A stretch of DNA of 11,917 nt from an uncultured Bacteroidota bacterium (GTDB lineage: Bacteria; Bacteroidota; Bacteroidia; Chitinophagales; Chitinophagaceae): positions 1 to 11,917 of the forward strand of contig CAILMA010000240.1 in assembly GCA_903835145.1 (NCBI GenBank). Reading direction: 5' to 3'. Of this stretch, positions 7,001 through 10,144 are shown one piece after another (within the stretch, counting starts at the first letter, position 1; each line of letters begins with the position of its first letter). A program made the translations under genes and the position numbers. A model generated the notes under the pieces. That model did not search any database, had not been told where the DNA came from, and saw nothing but the letters and a program-made list of their open reading frames with translations.

Positions 7001-8879
7001 TTGTAATAATAATAGGGTCCGGCATCGCATCTACAGTCAAACTTGCAGTGCCTGAGGTAGTACCGCAGGTGTTAGTGACTGTATAGGAAACGATGACGGA
7101 GCCGACAGCACCGCCTGCAACGTAGGCATAGCTGCCATAGTCGTAGGCATAAGCTATGCCTGCGTCACTGGTGCTCCAGGAGCCGCCGGGAGTTGATTCT
7201 GAGAAATAGGCTTCGCTCCCCATACATACATCTGACGGGCCAGACGGCATAACGGCCGGCCCATCAATGGTAAATGGTGCAGATGATGAGCATCCTGAAA
7301 TTGTATAATAGATAAAGTCGCTTCCTGGCGTGACACCCGTGACATTGCCATCAACATCAACAGAGGCATTGCCATATGCGTCACTCCATGTTCCGCCAGT
7401 GCTTGTAGTAGACGCAGTTACTGTGCTTCCAACACAAACGTTGGAAACTGTAATAGCATCGGGTAATGGCAGCACAGTTAATGTTGTAACAGCATAGCCC
7501 GTGCCGCAGGTGCCAGCTACGGTATAGGTGATTGTAGCAGTGCCTGCGCCTGCTCCAAAAACATAGCTATAGTAACCGTAATCACTAATTGTTGCTACAG
7601 TAGCGTCACTTGAAGACCAGGAACCGCCGCTGGTAGCGTCCTCCATATAAACTGAGCCATTTGCGCAAATTATTGAAGCACCTGAATAGATAGCAGGCGG
7701 GTCGATCGAGTTCACCGTTACGTAAATTGTAGTCGTTGTAGTCGATGTTCCGTCAGAAATCTGAACAGTAAAGACATCGGTACCAGAGTAGTTTGAGTCA
7801 GGGGTATAAGTTAAACCGGATGGTATAATGATACCGCCGGTTGAGGAAGCAGTATAGGAAGCAGAAACAGTACCGAATGATGGACCTGAAGTCACACTCC
7901 AAGTTAATGTTGTGCCTGACGTACCATCAAATTCTGATAAAAGGTCGTCAATGGACGTAGCCGAAGAGTTTTCGCATACAGTCAAAGACTGGCTTGAACC
8001 GCCTGTAAATATTGGCGCTCCGGTTGAATCGGGAGTTATCATTACTATACCATCGCCGCCAGCGTTGTAGCCGGATGTATGTGTTATGCTGAAGCAATAG
8101 TCGGTATTCGCAAAAGAAGAGCCACCGGCACCTGCGCCCCATTGGCCGCCACCACCACCATAGTAGCCGCCACCGCCGCCACCGCCGCCGGAAGAAGGGC
8201 CACCATAGCCGCCATATCCAAAACTGCCGGCTGCAGCGCCACTGCCGTAGCATGATCCGCAATAGCCGCCTGTGCCACCAGATGTCTGGGTACCACCGTA
8301 ACCGCCTTCACCACCAGTACCGCCAGAGGCATCGCCACCATCGCCGCCAACGAGGCCACCGCCAGCTCCGCCAAATGCATAAGCGGTGTAGAAAGGGCCA
8401 GAAGTGCCTGCACCACCGCCGCCGCTGGCAACAATATAATCTGCAGTGCCATCGGAGATACTTGAAGCACCGCCACCACCACCGCCATAATAATAGACGT
8501 CGAGAGAGCCATAAGGATCATTTCCGAGGCCACTTGCTCCTGCGCCGCCACCGTTATAGCCGCCGGAACCGCCGTCATACCCGTTCAGGCCCTGCCCGCC
8601 AACATATATGAACAGTACTTGGCCCGGAGTAACTGCCAATCTGCTCTGCACTCGGCCACCGTTGCCGGGAGTACAAGGCTCCCAGGACACGCTTGCGGAA
8701 TAGTTGCCACCACCTGTGGCACCCTGTGCATCAACCAGTAAGCTGTGCACGCCGGCTGGTACAGTATAGGTTTGTAAACCACCGGTGTAACTAAATGTTG
8801 AAGTCTGAGCAATGCCGAAAACTGAACAGCCTGCAAAGACCATTGTTAACAATAATTTATGAATAAATATTTTTGACAT
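1..8879 (-). CDS. Giant secreted multidomain protein (Gly-rich / Ig-like / kelch / GEVED / NHL), C-terminus outside window
   Basis: Read codon by codon on the minus strand, the frame from ATG at 8879 stays open to the left edge (2959 codons plus 2 bases). Residues 1-25 are a signal peptide (basic MSKIFIHK, hydrophobic core, ending GIAQ); M1 is preferred to M13 because it supplies the basic n-region. Domains in order: Gly-rich ~29-285; cadherin/Big_9-like ~296-390; six Ig-like repeats ~397-850; unassigned ~855-1155; kelch/galactose-oxidase-like propeller ~1155-1510 and its C-terminal Ig-like domain ~1514-1618; Ig-like ~1620-1698; GEVED+Ig twice, ~1705-2206; Ig-like ~2210-2285; six NHL repeats ~2290-2620; five Ig-like repeats from ~2622 to the edge. 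Such mosaics are usually cell-surface or released proteins; export by the type IX system is inferred, since its C-terminal signal would lie outside the window. No catalytic site is evident, so adhesion or ligand binding is the likely role. The leader has no Shine-Dalgarno. The reading frame is very secure; the function is not. Confidence 0.93.
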   Translation of the reverse strand, partial: MSKIFIHKLLLTMVFAGCSVFGIAQTSTFSYTGGLQTYTVPAGVHSLLVDAQGATGGGNYSASVSWEPCTPGNGGRVQSRLAVTPGQVLFIYVGGQGLNGYDGGSGGYNGGGAGASGLGNDPYGSLDVYYYGGGGGGASSISDGTADYIVASGGGGAGTSGPFYTAYAFGGAGGGLVGGDGGDASGGTGGEGGYGGTQTSGGTGGYCGSCYGSGAAAGSFGYGGYGGPSSGGGGGGGGYYGGGGGQWGAGAGGSSFANTDYCFSITHTSGYNAGGDGIVMITPDSTGAPIFTGGSSQSLTVCENSSATSIDDLLSEFDGTSGTTLTWSVTSGPSFGTVSASYTASSTGGIIIPSGLTYTPDSNYSGTDVFTVQISDGTSTTTTTIYVTVNSIDPPAIYSGASIICANGSVYMEDATSGGSWSSSDATVATISDYGYYSYVFGAGAGTATITYTVAGTCGTGYAVTTLTVLPLPDAITVSNVCVGSTVTASTTSTGGTWSDAYGNASVDVDGNVTGVTPGSDFIYYTISGCSSSAPFTIDGPAVMPSGPSDVCMGSEAYFSESTPGGSWSTSDAGIAYAYDYGSYAYVAGGAVGSVIVSYTVTNTCGTTSGTASLTVDAMPDPIIITNVCVGATVMATDAVSGGYYSDAYGYASVGYDGTVTGVTAGSDVIYYTIGAASCTVSAPFNVDVPAAPIYSTAAAICQGSEIYMSDATAGGSWSSDDASVAYVYDYGTYAYVLGSSAGTTNINYSVTNSCGTTTESASLIVYPLANAGTIAGASSTDVGTTSYLYDAATGGTWSSSNTAIATVDASGMVTGVSAGYAVISYVVTTGCGTSTATFGFTVTTPGTGGTGGSTTVAHSDWFDYWNQNMTSSSSLYYFDVYPDSNVVEADGTGIWTHGLGQSFDPTDNYYFGSAITYGLPEAPMPDTQAYTIDSFRFPYQYVHHHSGGAPDSIIVELFATNTSADPGIYKLHFNASASFLPISSDSMARFASPIFTTTGSAFGESEVWDSVYTTKQRYAFALDPADTFYNTKMFGLTTPLYVPGGEKVVSYVHFKSGTTFAAGTSISAANYLKLYAGTTGATSTTWPQQPPHNPSTGYPGSYQTGLIATNQNIYGGGFDYGTHNIVIPGVAFGSPFVAVTYQAFKVSWSTTTTTSTTGTWTPVASTAPHQNLGVTVLMTDGTVLAKTSAGGSDGYGNTWDKLTPDSHGSYINGNWSTIAPMHDTRLWYSSQVLPDGRLYVAGGEYGSGQAKGEVYNPLTNTWTMCPALARPDTFYDANSELLYNGKILQAAVISSGYSGIYLYDPASNTYTVGPNSFNSHDEAAFVKLPDSSVLFVDIGATSSERYIPKYNIWVHDGTVPVELYDPYGYEAGAGFLLPDGRVWYLGATGHTAYYTPSGDTTMGSWAAGPDIPASQGTPDAPGAMMVNGKILIAVTPLPTSGDHFPSPTQYYEFDYTTNTYTMVGAPGGGTSVAQPSYGMDMLDLPDGSVLYSNIGDAQYYIYTPGGTPLAAGKPAISAVNSVDCNNFQISGTLFNGISEGAAYGDDKQKATNFPIVRLTSGSNVYYARTTNWNRLGAVMTGSLPDTAYFSLPASLPAGTYALQVIANGNASDAVTFVNSSSLVSAISGSSTVAVAGTNTLTDATSGGVWSSSDVSVATVSSTGVVYGVSVGTATISYTATFSCGTSTATIFMTVAPVAATGGYCTPNYSYDSIACALGINISQFAVNGELSTAINDVTSCSGYGYEDETSMSTTLYQSGSYTANIYSAGSYNMDVQTWIDFNDNSIFEASETVGGRNTYLSSAAYTIAIDPSAATGTHRMRVVTSYDGSGYFYPSIDPCATGYDYGDARDYMVTIAPLPACSGTPVAGTASSNLVTACPGATFTLSVTGYTMATGLTFQWQSSYNDSIWTDITGGIGTSIGATESAPTYYRCKVTCDSVSATSYSNPVFVNYISVCYCTPYYNYAVPACSSYGLSIAEFQITGETGTSIDDLNPCDGTGYEDRTSLSVTLVAGTTFTASIAGGGYNPLDAQTWIDFNDDGVFDASESVGGVNSYLTLTGFSVSIPSGAAAGTHRMRVVTSYDGSGHNYPYMDPCTAGYDYGEARDYMATINYIGCSGTPTAGYTNSSIYSPCSGSTFILSLTGGTIASDLTYQWQYSYNDSLWTSIAGATASTLSYSETETLNYRCIVTCPTSTRFDGSIPVYVPVTPGLPTVDSISGPTSVCAGGSISLTDATAGGTWSSYGAYQDSTGIWTGFSVGTTIITYSVSNSCGTTEQTTAITVLPNYPYATISTVAGNGTAGYTGDGSYAIYAEMNLPEGVAFDRAGNMFITDRTNNVIRKVNTAGVISTYAGTGSAGYSGDGGPASAATFNLMKQVTFDGSGNMYITDAGNFVVRKITPAGIVSTFAGNGSAGYSGDGGAATAASLNDVFGVVADAAGNIYISDRAANVIRKVLPSGIIITVAGTGTAAYSGDGGAATAATLNYPLGLSFDASGNLYFADGNNGAIREILTSGIIITVAGNGSVGYAGDGGPATAANINPTGVAIDHGGYLYISEPTNNRIRMVDPSGIIITAVGNGVAGYTGDGGDATSSEISYPISMAFDSVGNLYFDDFHNNVVRKVAPPVLPILGNTTICAYATTHLTDGTTGGTWSSSDGSIAMVSSSGVVTGVSGGSVTITYTVVYPCFTSTATTTVTVTPAPDAGTISGTSSICAGTTTTLSTTGITGGTWKSSNTAKATVSATGVVTGVAAGTATISYIVHTACGNDTSTFAFTVLSSTPPTVSAIGGAVAVCEGSSMTLTDATSGGVWSVGDSSLASISSSGVLSAYSAGTDSVFYKVSTACASTTVRKAITIHALPGSAAITGPTSVCVSSTITLSGATSGGTWSRVGTAATVGASTGIVTGSSAGTVIIKYTVSTATCGSNVDSVSITVNPLPTAGTITGSSSVCVGSTITLSDATSG
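1020..2012 (-). repeat. Six-repeat NHL beta-propeller
   Basis: Residues ~2290-2620 hold six consecutive NHL-type repeats averaging 55 residues. Each has a loop AGxGxxGYxGDGG, a strand GVAFDxAGNxYIxD, and an end NNxIRKV. The six loops read GYTGDGS, GYSGDGG, GYSGDGG, AYSGDGG, GYAGDGG and GYTGDGG in order. Six copies fit a closed six-bladed propeller, the usual NHL form. NHL propellers bind proteins, RNA or ligands; in a secreted protein, ligand or matrix binding is more likely. The repeats are more alike than the Ig units. This is the second propeller in the same polypeptide. Confidence 0.9.
2262..3767 (-). repeat. Tandem duplication of a GEVED + Ig-like module
   Basis: Two copies of a ~255-residue unit. 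GEVED copies (~1705-1856 and ~1959-2111) each start CTPxYxY and carry the acidic WIDFND motif (W1779 and W2034, a 255-residue offset). They continue with THRMRVVTSYDGSG and end DPCxxGYDYGxARDYM. Each is followed by a Cys-containing Ig-like domain (from C1862 and C2116) starting CSGTPxAG, with QWQxSYNDSxW in the middle and YYRC/NYRC near the end. GEVED domains are common in secreted Bacteroidota proteins, and the Asp/Asn loop WIDFNxD may bind calcium (inference). The copies differ at many DNA positions, so the duplication is not recent. Confidence 0.85.
4027..5415 (-). other. Kelch / galactose-oxidase-like propeller with C-terminal Ig-like (DUF1929-like) domain
   Basis: Kelch-type strands recur across residues ~1155-1510: MTDGTVLA, LPDGRLYVAGG (near 1233) followed by EVYNPLTNTWT, LPDSSVLFVDIG, LLPDGRVWYLGATG, MVNGKILIAV and LPDGSVLYSNIG. 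Residues 1514-1618 match the Ig-like domain that follows galactose-oxidase propellers: FPIVRLTSG, VYYARTTNW, LPAGTYALQVIANG. In galactose oxidase the copper site uses a Tyr-His pair just before the last LPDGRV-type strand and a His in the C-terminal domain. Here the corresponding sites read Tyr1478-Gly1479 and ARTTNW without His. The module is therefore probably a non-enzymatic binding propeller. This alignment is by eye. Confidence 0.8.
5415..6317 (-). other. Unassigned single-copy region of the giant protein
   Basis: Residues ~855-1155 lie between the N-terminal Ig-like block and the kelch propeller. The region starts with HSDWFDYWNQN after a Gly/Thr linker (TPGTGGTGGSTT). It contains YYFDVYPDSNVV, GQSFDPTDNYYFGS, a histidine cluster YVHHHSGG, and VSYVHFKSGTTFAAG. 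It is less Gly/Thr-rich than the Ig repeats, has no internal repeat that I can see, and shows no catalytic motif I recognise. The composition and alternating hydrophobic pattern suggest beta structure. I know this style from other large secreted Bacteroidota proteins but cannot name a family. Confidence 0.6.
6340..7690 (-). repeat. N-terminal Ig-like repeat block: alternating A-B-A-B-A repeats plus one degenerate unit
   Basis: Six Ig-like (Big_2/PKD-like) units cover residues ~397-850. Type A (leading Cys at 405, 552, 702) reads GGSWSSxDA, then a Tyr-rich hairpin DYGxYxYV, then an ItYtVtNxCGT strand. Type B (leading Cys at 482, 629) reads NVCVGxTV, SDAYGxASV, DGxVTGVTxGSDxIYYTI, then Cys and SAPF. 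A-to-B spacing is 77 residues both times and B-to-A is 70 and 73, so the true unit is an A+B pair of ~147-150 residues. The sixth unit (GASSTDVGTTSY) has lost its leading Cys and resembles the plain C-terminal type. The repeat is visible at the protein level; the DNA copies are diverged. Confidence 0.85.
8025..8795 (-). other. Glycine-rich domain (ALK/LTK-type, Gly_rich-like) of the giant protein
   Basis: This encodes residues ~29-285. It opens with a beta-strand signature (FSYTGGLQTYTVPAGVHSL, then LLVDAQGATGGG) typical of bacterial Gly_rich domains, followed by about 190 residues of GG-rich sequence broken by aromatic and polar residues. It closes with a strand-like YNAGGDGIVMITP. The family resembles the glycine-rich domain of ALK/LTK receptors, where Gly runs form packed polyglycine-II helices; that fold is inferred here. 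An uninterrupted run of eight Gly lies at residues 231-238. Cys207 and Cys210 sit close together inside the Gly-rich part. Confidence 0.75.
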
Positions 8880-8905
8880 AAAATTGAGTTTTGGTTTACG
8901 TGAAA

Positions 8906-9352
8906 TTATTTTTTGTCCGTTTGAACAGGGCCATGCATGCTGCCTGCTTTTTGCATTTCAGCTTTTTTGGCCGTAAGGTGGCTATACTGATCTGCAGATA
9001 AAATTTCACGCAACTTCACTTCGTGTCTGTCAGCGAGTGCCTTGCGCTCCTGCGCTGTCCATGTTTTTTTATTTTTTATAGCGTCTTCGTTTTTTGCTGC
9101 TTGTTCCAGATTTATCTGGTACACTTTTTTGTACTGTGCATCTGTAAGCCCAAGATCTTTCTTCATCACCTCAGTTTGCAACTTTGCCTGGCCTTCTCTG
9201 CGCTCTTTTATCTGCTCAGCGGTCAGCGACGTCGGTTTTGCCATTGACCTTCGGTCGAAATGTTTTGTCTCTACGGTTTTAGCGTTTTGGGCGAGGCCGT
9301 TAGCGTGTGCAAAAGCGATGCACATTACCAGCATTAAGAGTTTCATTTTCAT
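8906..9352 (-). CDS. Small exported Spy/CpxP-like (LTxxQ motif) protein
   Basis: A 148-residue protein with a signal peptide (MKMKLLMLVMCIAFAHANGLAQ, cleavage likely after A21-Q22). The mature part is highly charged and helical. It carries three LTxxQ-like motifs: LTAEQ (43-47), LTDAQ (69-73) and LSADQ (118-122). This pattern and length fit the Spy/CpxP superfamily of periplasmic helical proteins, some of which are chaperones or stress sensors; Bacteroidota have many such small proteins of unknown exact role. The upstream Met is used because it gives a basic start; M3 is an alternative. The stop lies 26 bp before the giant gene's ATG on the same strand with no terminator between, so co-transcription is likely. 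The leader is A-rich with no Shine-Dalgarno. The chaperone role is inferred from the family. Confidence 0.9.
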   Translation of the reverse strand: MKMKLLMLVMCIAFAHANGLAQNAKTVETKHFDRRSMAKPTSLTAEQIKERREGQAKLQTEVMKKDLGLTDAQYKKVYQINLEQAAKNEDAIKNKKTWTAQERKALADRHEVKLREILSADQYSHLTAKKAEMQKAGSMHGPVQTDKK

Positions 9353-9495
9353 CTGTTTGAGATTTTGTTTAGTTAAATGATTAGAGATGTTAGTGTATAA
9401 AAAAGTGTTATTTGCTATTGTTGGAATTCAAATCAGTAGATACACGCTGGCAAGCCGGCATGGATAAGCAGGTAAGGTTGTGAATTTTATTTAGC

Positions 9496-9518
9496 TGCTG
9501 TCATGAAGATGACAAGCA
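9496..9518. promoter_or_regulatory. Hairpin / 16-bp dyad upstream of the Spy-like gene
   Basis: TGTCAT-GAAG-ATGACA (9499-9514) is a perfect 6-4-6 inverted repeat. With one bulged A, the stem extends through TGCT (9496-9499) and AGCA (9515-9518). It has the geometry of a Crp/Fnr-type operator (TGTCA-N6-TGACA) but could equally be an RNA hairpin in the leader if transcription starts near 9543. There is no T run, so it is not an intrinsic terminator. Confidence 0.45.
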
Positions 9519-9549
9519 TGTTGAGAATGGGTCTACAGCTCAGAATAAA

Positions 9550-9557
9550 CAAAAGTA
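9550..9557 (-). promoter_or_regulatory. Candidate -7 element for the Spy-like/giant gene operon
   Basis: The minus strand reads TACTTTTG, a full match to the Bacteroidota primary sigma -7 consensus TAnnTTTG. No good TTTG/TTG -33 partner sits at the usual 17-23 bp; the nearest TTG is about 27 bp upstream. Transcription from here would give a leader of about 190 nt before the ATG at 9352. A real start site closer to the gene is possible. Confidence 0.35.
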
Positions 9558-9670
9558 ATCTAACATATTAAAGGAAAAAATAGTCAATTTTGTTAACGAT
9601 TGTTAATTGTTATTGCCGTCACAAAACGAAAACTATTTGTTCATTTGCCGCCTGCAGATGCCTGAAAATA

Positions 9671-9699
9671 TTTGTGGATGTGAAATAGGTATATTTTTG
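9671..9699 (+). promoter_or_regulatory. Candidate Bacteroidota promoter, plus strand, with no nearby gene
   Basis: TTTG (9671-9674), a 17-bp spacer and TATTTTTG (9692-9699) match the TTTG-N17-23-TAnnTTTG consensus in full. Transcription would start near 9705, about 440 nt before the next plus-strand gene. A weaker variant, TTG (9774-9776)-N17-TGATTTTG (9794-9801), lies downstream. In AT-rich DNA such matches can occur by chance. Confidence 0.35.
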
Positions 9700-10029
9700 A
9701 GCATAAACAAAAGGTTCACAATGATACTGTTAATGCGTCGGATTTCATAGGTCAAATTGTTATTAAATGGTTATTGATTGTCTATTTTATAAATGATTTT
9801 GTCCATGCATATTCGGGGCTTTTAATTGTAAAATATGTTAATTCATTTACGATCACATTTTCCTGTCGGTAATGTGTTTGTTAGGTAATGCATTTGAATT
9901 TTCTCTTCCATGTAATGCTTGCCCAGCCTCATTTTGGTTATATTTTTTATATTTATTTAATGTTTAAATTGAATTGATGCTGGTATGACGGTGATGATAA
10001 AAAAAGAAATTGCGAATAATTATGGTAAG

Positions 10030-10045
10030 TGTGACGACAGTCACA
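10030..10045. promoter_or_regulatory. Crp-like palindrome TGTGA-N6-TCACA
   Basis: TGTGACGACAGTCACA is a perfect 6-4-6 inverted repeat, and both half-sites equal the classical Crp consensus TGTGA-N6-TCACA. It is centred about 53 bp upstream of the start site expected from the promoter at 10054-10085. Bacteroidota encode Crp/Fnr-family regulators, but which one might bind here is unknown. Confidence 0.5.
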
Positions 10046-10053
10046 TCAGCCGA

Positions 10054-10085
10054 TTTCCGATAACCTTTCAAATTGTGTACATTTG
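10054..10085 (+). promoter_or_regulatory. Candidate promoter of the glycosyltransferase-rsmG operon
   Basis: TACATTTG (10078-10085) matches the -7 consensus TAnnTTTG exactly. TTTC (10054-10057) lies 20 bp upstream as a one-mismatch -33 element. The expected start is near 10091, giving a leader of about 53 nt to the ATG at 10145. The closest purine-rich stretches are GGGAAGG (10121-10127, too far to be a standard ribosome site) and AAAAAGA just before the ATG. Confidence 0.5.
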
Positions 10086-10144
10086 ACCTTCACTGAATGC
10101 ACTCCAGGAAACTAACTAACGGGAAGGCCTGAAACTTAAAAAGA

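Larger units (their letters stand above)
9353..10144. other. Divergent AT-rich intergenic region, no gene found
   Basis: This 792-bp stretch separates the minus-strand secretion pair from the plus-strand glycosyltransferase-rsmG pair. It is much richer in A and T than the flanking genes. I found no tRNA or rRNA, no GC-rich hairpin followed by a T run, and no convincing ORF. It does hold candidate Bacteroidota-type promoter elements in both directions and two 16-bp dyads, listed separately. Its size leaves room for a small RNA or a long leader. Confidence 0.7.

Noticed and set aside
25..7384. Many short ORFs on both strands across the left two thirds
   Set aside because: All lie inside the giant minus-strand frame in other frames, have no signal peptides or family motifs, and mirror its repeat structure.
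8084..8578. Minus-strand Ala/Val/Leu-rich ORF and the plus-strand His/Arg-rich ORF at 8252-8611
   Set aside because: Both are other-frame readings of the Gly codon repeats in the giant gene's Gly-rich domain; composition follows from GGC/GGT triplets.
8880..8905. Terminator or separate promoter between the Spy-like gene and the giant gene
   Set aside because: The 26-bp gap has no hairpin, no T run and no TAnnTTTG element.
9023..9380. Plus-strand Phe/Cys-rich ORFs opposite the Spy-like gene
   Set aside because: Antisense shadows of the Lys/Glu-rich coding sequence of the Spy-like protein.
9985..10086. 33-codon plus-strand ORF (MTVMIKKEIANNYGKCDD...) in the intergenic region
   Set aside because: Too short, no ribosome site, and it overlaps both the Crp-like palindrome and the candidate promoter, so a coding role is unlikely.
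9353..10144. tRNA, other structured RNA gene or insertion sequence in the intergenic region
   Set aside because: No cloverleaf-like pairing, no long inverted repeats with target duplications and no transposase fragment were seen by eye.
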